A program made the position numbers and the translations under genes. Below the pieces are notes generated by a model, which worked only from the letters and a program-made list of their open reading frames with translations, was not told the origin of the DNA and made no database searches. Below are positions 43,398 to 54,467 of a stretch of DNA of 64,000 nucleotides, in pieces. Each line of letters opens with the position of its first letter. The first letter of the stretch is position 1. This stretch comes from Scylla paramamosain (taxonomy: Eukaryota > Arthropoda > Malacostraca > Decapoda > Portunidae), in NCBI RefSeq assembly GCF_035594125.1, contig NC_087192.1, forward strand, positions 10,234,501 through 10,298,500, written 5' to 3'.

Positions 43398-44329
43398 CTG
43401 AAATAAATAAAAGAATATAATTTCAATCATGTATCAACATTATGAAGCAGAAACACTATGGTGTATATAGGGTGCGATGGGTAGGTAGTGTACAAGGGGA
43501 GGTAGCATACAGTTGTCATATTTCCAAGGCTATCAGGCCTACATAAGTCACCCTTGAGTAGCAAATGGGTCAAACCAGGATGGCCACATCCCTTCTCCGC
43601 TGGATGGCAGCTACAGATTTTCAGGCAAGTTTATTGTTTTTTTTACTACTTTCAGTGTTTTTTTCATGCTACTAATATAGTGTCTCCTTTAATCTTAGAT
43701 AAAACCATGTTTTACTAATACTTAATCTGCAATATGAATACAATTACTTGTGAATTTTATGAAAAACAAATTAAGATCAATATTGCATTGCATTCATTTT
43801 TTTTTATCACAAATAAGGTTTACAAAAAAATATATATACTGTACAGAACTGTATGCTATGACACCATGGCAAAATTTTTTCAAAAAAATTTGTGAATTTA
43901 TACATTACTGATAGACCGTCGTACGCTTTACATAATGCACATTAATGTTCAAAGACACTGCACATGTAATTAAATTGGAAAAAAAACACAGGTAACATAA
44001 AAAAATGTGTTTGACTTTGTGTTTCAATTAAACCTGATTGCATATGTTTTATTACCACGCTTCACATTTTTCAATCAGCACTGACATGTCATCATAATAA
44101 AATATGTTTCATAAGTATTTCATTATTTTTTTGACACGAAGACCGAAAAAAATTTTACTGCGGATTTGTACCACATGCTCATTCCAATACTGTACAAAAC
44201 AAGACCTCACAGCCATTTTTCTTTACGTTCTACCATGCAGAACACCAACACAGTAAACAAAAACTTTTCACTGTGATATCTTTGAAATGAAAAAAATAAA
44301 AATAAAAGAAGATTAACTGTCACAGCTCC
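43398..44329. other. AT-rich intron, nothing recognised
   Basis: No recognised coding or transposon feature. Confidence 0.4.
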
Positions 44330-45360
44330 TGACCCAACTTGTCATTAGTTTTTACTGCTTCACATTTCTGCTGCCCAACCTCCCAAACTTCCAGTGGTAG
44401 AAGATGGATGACAAACCATGTTATATTGAAAAAATAAATATTTTGACAATGAGAGGAGAAAAACTGAGCATAAAGAAGACCCTGCTAGTAGACTGGTCAT
44501 GTATCTCCTCACAGCAGTTCATGAAGTGACTCCTGCCACTGTTCTGCAATTTAAAAAGTGTACCAAATGCCGAAAGAATGGTCAGTGTTAATAAACAGAC
44601 TCTTATAGGTTGCTTTGACTAAAAACCTCACATCTGGCAGTGAAAGAACTGAAATCAGTGTATCCTAAGAATCACCAGGATGTCTCCATCAGATCTATTC
44701 AACATCAAATTCTACACCACCTCACCATTCCATCATGCTATGCAGTCCAAAAGCCCCTTCTGACTAATAAAATGTTACTTAAATGCCTGTTTCACTAGGC
44801 AACACAAGGACTGAACCACAGAATAACAGTATAATGTACTGTGGACCAATGAAACCAATTTTCAAATCATCACAGCACACACAATTGATGTCAGGAGGCT
44901 GTTGTAGAGGAGCAGGCATGACCCACACTAACCTAACAAGACTGAGAAACACAATGTTTCAAAGATGGTGTGGAGATGCTTTTGTAGGTTTAATGGAAAT
45001 GGGTCAATTTACTTCTTACCAAAACATGTCATCAAGAATGCCAAATGTTTCACATGATCTGATGTTATCTGTACATGATGAACATGTCAGCACATAAATG
45101 CATCATTCTGCTCCCTGTCAGATTGCTAAATTTTTACTGAACAATGATGCTGAGCTGGTGAGTTAGTCTGGACCCAGTGAAAAATGCACAAAGTTATATA
45201 AAAGGCAAAGCGTGCAAGAAGCAGGCATCCCCCTTACCTCACTTCATGGAGATGATACACAGAGACAGACCTGCATTACTTTCAATCACTCACTGACAGT
45301 ATGTCAAAGAAGATGAAAGATGTGCTGAAAGTAAAGGGTGAAGTGATAATCCAATAGGGC
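44330..45360 (+). pseudogene. Tc1-like transposase relic
   Basis: Plus-strand fragments in several frames match the order of a Tc1 transposase. T-N-E-T-N-F-Q-I-I near 44845 corresponds to the first catalytic block (usually W-T-D-E), with Asp changed to Asn. A segment near 45010 resembles L-P-K-N-V-I-M-N-A-K. The last part near 45295-45345 reads D-S-M-S-K-K-M-K-D-V-L-K-V-K-G, typical of the Tc1 C-terminus. Frames change repeatedly, so this is dead. I could not fix the ends. Confidence 0.55.
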
Positions 45361-45542
45361 GAGTTTTTGTTTAGTATGTCATGCTGCTAGCACTTTTTAA
45401 GGATTAAATCAAATCTTGTTCATGGTTTCTTCTTGCAGTCTGATCTCTTACCTTGTTTCTCTCGAATATCATTTGATTTCCTTGTACTTTCCTCTCTTTT
45501 CTTTAAAGAATTGTATAGTATTTTTTCTTTCATTGTTACTGC

Positions 45543-46121
45543 TGTTACATATTGGGTTACTAGAGGCACAATTTATTTACTTTAATTCCAGGTTGTTGAC
45601 CCAAACACATAACAATAACCAAATCCCAAATTCCAAATCCCATTAAGCATAAATAGGAAAAATAGTCAATGCACATAAGCAAACAGAACACACAAAGCAA
45701 GCATGTACACACAGCCTAGCCTAATTATCCTAAATAACAAAGTAAATCGGGGTGGGAAGATATGTGGAGACAACTGAATGAATACAATACATATGGACCA
45801 AGGAGCAGAGAACACCCGATATTGCTGGTGGCAATGGCGAAGATGTCCAAAAGGGTAGTGGCGAGGAACACACAAAGTGTGGTGTCACTGTCTCGACCCC
45901 TCTTTCCTCCGTGCTGGTACTAGTACATATTGACTCAGAATGAAGCCCGGATTCCTGGTCATGAGGCTTTAAGAGCTTTGAGTTCAGGAGCGAGGCTTTG
46001 AGGTCTTTGGACTTAAAATTGAAGGTTTCAAGGGCTTTGAGCTCAGGAGGGAGGGTCTGGGAAGGCATTGAATACACAAGTGAAACCCAGTTATGATTAC
46101 TTTGGTGACAGTATCATAACA
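45543..46121 (-). repeat. 3' LTR of the Gmr1-like element
   Basis: About 579 bp. On the minus strand it starts TGTTATGATACTGTCACC and ends near TATGTAACA. It aligns with 52739-54670 once the mariner there is set aside. Confidence 0.8.
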
Positions 46122-46139
46122 GACCCCCTCACAGAAGAT

Positions 46140-47394
46140 CTCTGAAGAGCTTGCCCGCAGGTGGTGGTCCTATGTTGCTGGATGTCGTGATAAAGCATCT
46201 GCGATTACAACGTCTGATCCTTTGATGTGACGGATTTCAAGGTGGTGTGGCTGGAGAACAAACGCCCATCACAGACTCCATCAACTGGAGTTCCTCATTT
46301 TCCTGATGAATGCCAAAGGGTTGTGATCAGTGTAGACCAAGATCTGGTGAGGGGCTGACTGTAGGTAGCATTCAAATTTCTTCACTGCTGACACAAGTCC
46401 AAGTGCCTCCTTTTCGATGATGGAGTACTTGGTCTGGTGAGATTTGAGTTTTGCCAAAAAAAATGCTACTGGGTGTAGGATATTTTGAGGAGCAGCTAGC
46501 TGAAAACTACAGCACCAATTCCCACTCCACTGGCATCTACCTGGAGATGAAATGCTACATTGAAATTTGGTGTTTTGAGGACTGGAGAGGAAGTGATGAA
46601 GGATTTAAGTTTTTTGAAGGCCTCCTCACAGGAAGCTGTCCATTGGAAGTGCTGGGATTTACCAGTAAGGTTGTTAATTGGAGAAGCTACTGTAGCAAAG
46701 TTCTTGCAAAATCTCTAATAGTACCCTACAACACCCAAAAACATCATGACATCCTTCCGAGTGCAGGGGATAGGAAACTTGAAGATGGCTCTGATGTTGG
46801 CTTCTTTAGGTCTAAACTTCCACCAACTACATGCCCAAGGTAGATGACTGTACCATATCTGAACACATTTCTTGAACTGGATAGTCAGCCCTACTTCTTG
46901 GAAATACTGAAACAGTAGGCATAGGCGACAAACATGTCTCTTCCAATCCTTGGCCACTGCCACCTTGCCATCAAGGCATGCCACAGTCCCTGGTAGATCC
47001 CTTAGGAGAGTATTCATCACTCTTTGGAATCTAGAGTGAGCATTAGTGAGTCCAAAAGGCATAACCTTATGATGGTAGAATCCAAAGGATGTGATAAAAG
47101 CACAGTATTGTTGGGCCTCATCAGTCAAAGGGATTTAATAGTATTTCTTGTTTAGGTAAAGGGTTGTAATATACATAGATAATCCTACTTGATCTAATAA
47201 TTGTTCTATAAGAGGTAAGGGTGACATCAATCAACTTAAAGTAATTGGTAAACATTCAATAAGTATGATCCAATTTAGGTACCAATACACATGGAGCAGC
47301 CCAGGAAGAGAAGCTATGTTCTACCAAGTTATGATCCAAAAGATACTGAACTTCTTGTTTAAGGATTGAGACTTTAGCTGGATGTACTCTGTTA
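46140..47394 (-). pseudogene. Gmr1-like RT and RNase H, broken
   Basis: This part makes cDNA in an active element. On the minus strand: N-R-V-H-P-A-K then V-Q-Y-L-L-D-H-N-L-V-E and C-V-L-V-P-K-L-D (RT fingers, 47390-47260). A degraded stretch includes T-T-L-Y-L-N-K, where motif A Asp is Tyr. Then V-M-P-F-G-L-T-N-A near 47060 (motif B), C-L-D-G near 46970 in place of the Y-L-D-D active site, and F-L-G-V-V-G-Y-Y near 46720. RNase H follows: V-D-A-S-G-V-G near 46540, E-K-E-A-L-G-L near 46410, Y-T-D-H-N-P-L near 46335 and A-D-A-L-S-R-H near 46190. Both RT catalytic motifs are mutated and the frame is broken. Confidence 0.85.
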
Positions 47395-48245
47395 GGCTGC
47401 CCGCACACGAGCAACTTTTTATTGTGAGTTGTCACAACCAAAAAATTGTCAAATATAGAACACACACATCGCTATGGTAGCCCGCACATGGACAACTTTT
47501 CCTGAGGCGACAACAAAAAATTGAGAGGGAGTTGCGCTCGGGTCAATTTCTCGGACAACACAACTATTGTTGGCAACTGTGGCCGGCGATAGAAAACGTT
47601 ATTTTAAATGTGAGCCCGCACACGAGCAACTTTCCGTTGTCGCCACCACCCAGCCTGCTGCTGCCTTGCCCCTTCAGTGTCTTTCAGATTTCAGTGGTGA
47701 GAGGAAGTGCTACCGGTCTATTTTTAGCGATACACTATACCGCCCATATTGACTTAGCATTTTCTAGGGTAGCACATATCTGTCGAGACGTAAATTATGG
47801 ATAGTGGTAGCTATCATGTCTATAATAAAAGAGGTATTTGACTGCGAAACACTCATAACAGAGGTAGAGAAGAGACCACCTCTTTATGATTTCCAGCTGA
47901 TAACTAATATCATTAGTTTATCTAAATATAAAAAGAATTAAAAGTTTTTTTTTCAGATTTCTATTGTTGAATCTTTCATTGATTTTGTTGAAGTTGAGTT
48001 TTTTTTTTATTGTGCTCAATATATAAGGAAATACATTTTCTTTTATTCACAAAGTATTGGTTACATCTGAAAGCAATTCAATCATATCTACAGCGATGTG
48101 TAGTATAGAAATAATAATGTATTTTTCTTTTCTGAAAATGGAACATATTTTCTTCATTTCCCTGTAGTGCTATTTCAAGAAGAATCATTAATTATGTCAA
48201 TAAATTACACGTAATACGAATAAACATTTTCCTTATTTATCCTTA

Positions 48246-48534
48246 CCTTAATGTTACAGCCAGCCTTTCCTCTACTGGCACACACTTCCTCATGTTGGTG
48301 TCCTGGTGTGCTATAAGGGGCCCAGTTAATGTGATTAGATGACCAAAGGTTTCCTGTGACATCCTAAAGTAATTAAAAAATTTATCAGGGTGCCCTTTTA
48401 GGTCCTCAAACAATGTGTGGAATGCTCCACGTAATAATCGCTGACTGACTATGGGGTGTACCCAGTGATTTCTTGGCTTCTTTTTTCGTCTCCTCCTGAG
48501 TAGGAGTGCACAGGTTACTGCTACCTCCACGGCA

Positions 48535-48539
<5 letters not shown>
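48246..48539 (-). pseudogene. Harbinger (HARBI1-like) transposase, first exon only
   Basis: The minus strand starts M-D-A-V-E-V and shows a basic run R-R-R-R-K-K-K, then H-W-V-H-P-I, L-L-R-G-A-F-H-T-L, F-F-N-Y-F-R-M-S and V-P-V-E-E-R-L-A-V-T-L-R. These are the N-terminal motifs of Harbinger nucleases. The sequence then meets a splice-donor-like AAG-GTAAGG at the left edge, as in intron-containing HARBI1 genes. The DDE catalytic part is not found in the element, so the rest is deleted. A (TC)16 array lies directly upstream of the ATG. Confidence 0.8.

Positions 48540-48571
<32 letters not shown>
48539..48571. repeat. (TC)16 microsatellite
   Basis: A short array just upstream of the Harbinger transposase start on the minus strand, where it reads GAGAGA. 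Confidence 0.9.
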
Positions 48572-48574
<3 letters not shown>

Positions 48575-48788
48575 TGGAATGGGGGTGGGGGAAGGAAGGG
48601 AGAGACAGAGAGAGGAACGGTAACTTAGCTGCCCGATCTCTGGCCATGTGTGTGTCCTTGTCGCCATCGCGTGGCTCGTGTGCGGATGTACCTTGCCGAC
48701 AACTTTTCGTTGCGACAATTTTTTAATTGCGACAATTTTTTGTTGTGACAACTAGCAATAAAAAGTTGCTCGTGTGCGGGCAGCCTTA

Positions 48789-50290
48789 GGGGCTTCTCAA
48801 ATAGGAGGTACATTAGGGTCACTGTAACAAGTTATAGTGTCCCGGATGATCAGCAGTAACAGTAGGAAAATAGTGGAGGAGGGATTGAATATCTTTTTGT
48901 TTATGACTTTCAAGAACCAAACAATGATTCACTATATTAGCTATTATTTCACTGTTACTGAATCCCTCCAGGGAGGTGGGAATCTCCATAGGTACATCTT
49001 ACTCTGGATCATTATTAACAGTCACTGTCTCTGAAGCCTCCCTTTTCACACAAAGAGATACCACTATGGACCTTTTTGACTCATCCTCTGGCATTCTGGA
49101 AAGGTAGTCCTTAATTAAGTTTATATGAATAAGTTGAGTACTCTTCTTCCTGTCAGGGGTTTCCATGATATAATTTAGTGGACTTAACTTCTCCTTAATG
49201 TCATAAGGCCCACTATATTTCTTTTGCAATGGGTTACCAGGAGTAGGGAGGAATGCTAAGATCTTCTGTCCTACATTGAATGTTCTAGAGACTGCCTTCC
49301 TGTTCCAGAGTTTTGAAAATCAGTCCTAAAACTGTGACAACTGGGAATGGGCAAAACTACATATTTTCCCCGGCTTTCCTCTTAGGTTGGTAAGATATTG
49401 ATTAACAGTGAAAGGGAAGGATTTAGACCCAAGTCATTTTTCTTTTGTGATCTCGTGGGGGCCCTAGAAAGGACATCCATATAATAATTCAAAAGAGGAA
49501 ACCCCTAGGGCCTCATGGTTCGACTCCCTGATAGCAAACAATAACCAATCTAAACTAGTATCCCAGTCATCTCTAGTTTCTATGCAGAACCTTTTAACTT
49601 TTAACTTAACCTTAATGACTTGGTGGAACTTTTCCAGACAACCCTGTGACTCAGGATGGTAGGCTGAAGTTAGAACCTTGGTCCGACTGAATGATCTTTG
49701 GTACACCTATAGATATAAACAGGTGTAGCAAGGGTGATACTACAGCCTTAGTAGTGATTGACTTAAGAGGAAAAGTAGCTGGGTATCTAGTAGCAGTATC
49801 CAAGAGAGTTAGGATATACTGATTTCCCATTTTAGTTCTTGGGAGAGGTCTAACACAGTCCATAATTACTTTCTAAAAGGGTTCATGAACTATAGGGATG
49901 TGTTTCAAGGAGGCAACAGGAATGGGCTGATTGGGTTTTCCCACAACCTGACAAGTATGGCATGTCCTTACAAAATCTGAGACATCCCACCTCATTCCCA
50001 GCCAGTAAGAACTATCCAGTAACTTAAGGTAAGTTTTCTTAATACCAAGATGTCCGGCATATCCATCGTGAGCAATGGCAATCAGGTTCTTCTACACTGA
50101 GTGGTCTGTAAGCCCTCATTAAGATAACAGAGTCAAAGTAGAAATGAGGCATGTTACCTGATTCAAATTTACCTGCAGCAATGTGTACAAGTGCAGAGAG
50201 TGAAGGATCTTCCTGTTGAGCCTTGATTAATTCTTGTTTGGAAAAAGTTGCATTTGATAGCCCCTCATGAATTAGCAATGGAGGCTTGAA
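48789..50290 (-). pseudogene. Gmr1-like integrase, upstream of RT, broken
   Basis: Integrase joins the cDNA to host DNA. From the right: an N-terminal zinc-binding part with A-H-D-G-Y-A-G-H-L-G near 50070 and C-H-T-C-Q near 49960. The catalytic core has L-D-T-A-T-R-Y-P near 49800 (first Asp), Q-S-D-Q-G-S-N-F near 49690 (second Asp) and H-P-E-S-Q-G-C-L-E-K-F near 49645 (Glu). Then S-S-F-E-L-L-Y-G near 49480. The C-terminal domain has Y-S-G-P-Y-D-I and H-I-N-L-I-K-D-Y (49220-49100). Next comes a linker with L-L-H-Y-F-P-T-V and A-D-H-P-G-H near 48860, which leads into RT. The DDE residues survive, but frameshifts break the gene. Confidence 0.87.
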
Positions 50291-50309
50291 AGGGCCAGGT
50301 GTGGTGGAA

Positions 50310-50690
50310 GAATGTCAGAATTGAGAGCGAGTAACAGCACAAATAGGGAAAACATGAGAATCAGTGTCATGATCAAAGGTAAAGTTAGGAGAATCTATAG
50401 TTTCCAAAGGAGGAAAGATGGAAGCAAGGTCATTTCCCAAAAGCATGTGAATATCTTTTAGAGGAAAGGGTGCTTCACGCACATCAACCTGAACGGTGCT
50501 GGTAGCAAAAAGGCACTTAAGGTAGATCTCAGGGATGGGATAAGACTGTTGTTTGGCAAGATCAGAGACAGAAACATTATCCCCAGTATAACACTGAGAT
50601 GTGTTAAGAAAAACACCTAATAACAAGAGTAAGTGCAGCCCCCGTGTCCCTAAATATTTTTATTTTCATCCCTTTATCATCTTTGACTGA
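50310..50690 (-). pseudogene. Gmr1-like protease, broken
   Basis: The aspartic protease would cut the polyprotein. The active-site motif reads F-R-D-T-G-A-A near 50645, then after a frame change V-S-D-L-A and M-L-L-G-N-D-L-A near 50450. The L-L-G-N-D-L-A block is typical of the flap-distal end in this kind of gypsy protease. One frameshift lies just after the D-T-G motif. Confidence 0.8.
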
Positions 50691-50779
50691 GGAGACAAAT
50701 CCTGTGTGTATGAAGGGATCAAATGAGGGTGGCAAGGATGCAGAGAGAATGGCGGAAACTTGTTTAGGTGAGGAATTGT

Positions 50780-52260
50780 TTTTGTGGTTTGGTTGTTTAG
50801 GATGGGGTCATGTTCTGGTGAGAGGTACCAAATGTCATTTGCTTTTTTGACAATTTACATCCAGGGTGAGGGAAATCATCAGTGGTGTGTCCTACCTTCC
50901 TACAATGTTTACAAGATAATACAGGCCAGGAAGATGGAGGATCATGCACTCTCCACTCACCCACTGAGCTCCAGGGTTCACCACCAGAAGATGGTCTCAC
51001 AGCTTTTCCCCACTCCCTTTCACAACTTCCCCACTACTCCACCAGCAAAAGCGTGGGCATCCACCAGCTCTGCCGCCTGACACAAATCCAACTCTCCACT
51101 TGTCTCCACATGTTTTAACAGGTAAAAGGGAAGTTTGTTTTTCCATTCCTCTAGTACAATTATGTTAATAAGCTCTGAAAAGGTGGTAATATTAAGCAAT
51201 CCTAGCCATTTTTCAAAAAGCATTAACTTCTCATGAGCAAATTCAACATAGTTTTAATGGACAGTTTTAGTCATTGATCTGAAACATTGTCAGTAGCCAT
51301 CAGGAGTAAGGCCATAAGCATACAATACTTGCTGTTTTATATACTGGTAGTTGTCAGGCTTATCCAAGCTATTATATAATCTTTGAGCCTTGCCTGTTAA
51401 TTTAGGAGCTAGCAATGACAAAGTCTTTTTGTGGCCACTCATGCTTTGAGGCAATCCTTTCTAAACAATAAAAAACCTTCAACATCTTCCTCTGAAAAAT
51501 TAAGAACTAGACTGGAGTGATTACCAGTTATACAGACGTACCTCGGTACTCGACCATAATCCGTTCTGAGGTGGTGGTCGAGCACCGATTTGTCCGAACA
51601 CCGAAACCAATTTTCCCATAAGAAATAATGGAAAGTCTGGGGAAGAAATACTCGAACAAACTGCGTACGTCTTACTCCGCTGGCGGTCTGAGTCAAACTG
51701 ACGCTTACCCGCTGGCCGAGAAGGGCCGAGGAGCGCGTTCGGGTCGACTCGGCTAGTCGAGTACCGAAAATCTGTTCGAGGTCCAATGCATTTTCTACTC
51801 GAATTTTTTGGTCGAGCACCGATTTGGTCGAGTATAGAGGCGGTCGAGTACCGAGGTACGACTGTATTTCAATTGCTTTTCTTATATGTCCAATTCCCTA
51901 CTTTTAAACTTATTCTCACTTTCCATCTCTCTTTCTAACCTCTCTCTCTAACTGGATCTTTTCTTTCTCTAATTCCAACTTCATCTGCCTCATCTGAAGC
52001 TGATATTCATATTTTAATTTCTCTACTCCCAACTTCTTTTCCATGTCCCCCTTACTTTGCTCGGAATACTCCACTGAGGTACCTAAACCTATTAGTGTCA
52101 TTTCCTCTATCACAGACCCTTCAATGATTCTCTGGTTAACTAATGCTTCCACAACAGTATTCTTAATCATCTCTTTCATCATACTATAGTGTATGGGTAT
52201 CTGATAGTGTCCAGTGAACAACTTCCAATCACCTTTTTTCAACTGTGCATTTAATTTATC
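50780..52260 (-). pseudogene. Gmr1-like gag with SCAN-like capsid part, broken
   Basis: Structural protein. From the right: an N-terminal region with a charged coiled-coil (E-K-L-K-Y-E-Y-Q and L-E-L-E-K-E-K, about 52040-51940). After the MITE insertion comes a capsid C-terminal part, F-E-K-W-L, N-I-I-V-L-E-E-W-K and A-A-E-L-V-D-A (51220-51050), which resembles the SCAN fold. Then a zinc knuckle C-K-H-C-R-K-V-G-H near 50910, whose last Cys position is Phe. The SCAN domain of vertebrate zinc-finger proteins is known to derive from a Gmr1-like gag, so this agrees with the pol order. Confidence 0.75.
51533..51864. mobile_element. GC-rich Tc1/mariner-type MITE in gag
   Basis: A 332-bp element with ends CAG(A/T)CGTACCTCGGTACTCG in inverted orientation and TA on both sides. 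A subterminal GTCGAGCACCGATTTG motif occurs near both ends in the same orientation. Its GC content and CpG-rich centre (about 51700-51760) stand out from the AT-rich surroundings. Confidence 0.88.
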
Positions 52261-53139
52261 CTTGGAGGGAGCATGGATGAAATCCTTAAGGTTAAATTGT
52301 GAAAAGATCTTGAAATGGTGCCAAAGAAAATCAAAGAAACTGAAAATAATTAATAGATATTGATAAGCTAATCGTATGGTTTGGATATATGACAGGCTGG
52401 AACCAACACTGTGACCACAGTAATTGCTTATGAATATTGATCTCGTCTAAGAGTTACCAATGAAGGAACAAAGATTGTTCAAAATGGAGTACAGAGTGAC
52501 ACAAAACTAAGAACAAATCAAGATGAAAAGTATACTCAGAGATTTCATGAGAATGAGAGGAGATGCTCAGCAGTACTGATTTATTACTGGAGAGGAGATA
52601 ATTCACTACGCTTGACAGAGCTTGCGAATAATGGGCAAATGGTAGCAGTTAAGCTAGAGATAAGCTCTATGGCCACTTTCCTCCCTGACATCCATTTGTC
52701 TCATCCTTTCCCACATGTATCCTGGTGAGGTCGCCAATTGTTATGTACTGAGATACTATAGAGGTGCAATTTACTTACTTAAACTTTAATTCTAGGTTGT
52801 TGACCCAAACACATAACAATAACCAAATCCCCAAAGCCATAGAATAATTAATAAGCATAAACAGGGAAAACAGTCAATGCACATAAGCAAACAGAACACA
52901 CATAGCAAGCACGTACACTCAGCCTAGCACAATAACCTAATTATCCTAAACAACAAAGTAAATGGGGGAGGGAAAGGGAAGACATGTGAAGACAATTGAA
53001 TGAATACAATATGTGTGGATCAAGGAGCGAAGAACACCCAATATTGCTGGTGGCGGTGGCGAGGGAGTCCAGAAGGATAGTGACGAGAAACACACAAGGT
53101 GTGGTGTCACTGTCTCGACTCCTTTCCACTGTGCAGGTA

Positions 53140-54467
53140 AAGGGTGCAGCAGAAATATCTCCCATATTTTAAACTTTCACCTAGGTGTTGCTAATGAACT
53201 TATGAAGTGCCAGTGATGTTTTCATTTAGCTAATGACTTACCATTTTTTTTCAGATACCCTCACCTAGCTATATGGTTTGGACTGGTGCACATTGTGCTT
53301 TTGCTGTAGAAACGTTTTTGAAGAATTGTGAATTTGTAATTGCAACACAGAGAGCTTTTCAAGCTTTTCATTACGTTAGGTCGGAATGATGCTGTTCCAG
53401 ATAGAAAATCAATACTTCTATGGGTTGCAAATTTCAGAGCCACAGGTTCAGCACTTAAAAGAAAGCCACCTGGAAGACCACAAAGCACTCGAACTCCAGA
53501 CAGTATTCAAGCTGTAAGACTTTCTGTTACTCAGTCCCCTACACGTTCAGCTCGCAAACATGCTTCTGCCTTGGGATTGTCTGATCAAACAGTCAGAAGA
53601 ATTCTACACACTGATCTGCAGATCCATCCATACAAATTAATGATTGCTCAGAAACTGCACGAACATGACTGGGAAGATCAAATATCATGTTGTGATGATG
53701 TCCTTCAAAATGTTCCTGTAAATGCTGTTCTTCTCACAATTGATGAAGCTCACTTTCATCTCTCAGGCTGCGTGAATAAGCAAAATTTTTGTTATTGGGT
53801 GGAAAATAACCCTAGACAGCTTCATGAAAGACCTCTACACAGTGAACGAGTGACTGTATGGTGCGCAGTTTCAAAATTAGGTGTATGGGGTCCTTATTTT
53901 TTTGAGGAGAGAAACCACTCGGTTACAGTAACATCCAGCCGATATGTGGAGATGCTGCAGATATTTCTGGAAACCAAAAGTAAACGATCTTCATAATCAG
54001 AATGTGTGGTTTCTGCAGGATGGAGCCACCTCACACACAGCAAGAAGATCAATGGAAGCTCTGAGAGAAATGTTTCCAGGATGTTTGGTTTCCTTACGCG
54101 GTGACATTCAATGGCCAGCACGCTTGCCTGATCTCAACCCCTGTGATTTTTTTTTCTAGGGTTACTTGAAAGCTGAGGTCTACAAACATCGACCGGGTAC
54201 AATTGAAGAATTAAAGGATGCTATTTGTCTAAAGATTGCAGAAATATCGCCTGGAATGACTCTTCGAGTTATGGAAAATTTTAGAAATCGTCTCCAACAG
54301 TGTATAGTGAATAGAGGTCACCATTTAGAGGATGTAATTTTTAAAAGCAAATGAACAAAAAGTGAAACCTTTTGTTTAAACAACAGTAAAATTAATTTTA
54401 CATAAATGTTGTTTCTTCCTCCTTTTGTTAGCCTTTAAAATGTGGGAGGTATTTCTGCCGCACCATG
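53140..54467 (+). mobile_element. DD41D mariner-like transposon
   Basis: The terminal inverted repeats, about 34 bp, read GGGTGCAGCAGAAATATCTC on the left and, inverted, TGGTGCGGCAGAAATACCTC on the right. The flanking TA duplication (53138-53139 and 54468-54469) rejoins the LTR sequence GCAGG-TA-CTAG, which matches GCTGGTACTAG in the other LTR. Length 1328 bp. The transposase is broken by a stop and at least one frameshift. Confidence 0.92.
53342..54352 (+). pseudogene. mariner-like transposase, DD41D type, broken
   Basis: Plus strand: a helix-turn-helix region with G-R-P-Q-S-T-R near 53478, then S-A-R-K-H-A-S-A-L-G-L-S (53550). First catalytic block T-I-D-E-A-H-F-H-L-S near 53740, then V-T-V-W-C-A-V-S. 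Second block F-L-Q-D-G-A-T-S-H-T-A near 54010. Third block R-L-P-D-L-N-P-C-D-F-F-F near 54125. I count 41 residues between the second and third Asp, so it is the DD41D class instead of the common DD34D. The frame shifts near 53990, and the Trp normally before G-Y-L-K is a TAG stop at about 54157. The C-terminus N-R-G-H-H-L-E-D-V-I-F-K is kept. Confidence 0.88.

Larger units (their letters stand above)
47395..48785 (-). mobile_element. PIF/Harbinger DNA transposon with TTA target duplication
   Basis: The ends are an inverted repeat GGCTGCCCGCACACGAGCAA-CTTTTTATTG, flanked on both sides by TTA, the usual 3-bp Harbinger target duplication. Removing 47395-48785 and one TTA rejoins the Gmr1 RT reading. 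The terminal motif GCCCGCACA(C/T)G is repeated inside each end (left near 47480 and 47613, right near 48670), giving a set of subterminal repeats. At 1391 bp it keeps only the first transposase exon and is probably non-autonomous. It is GC-richer than the host element. Confidence 0.9.
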
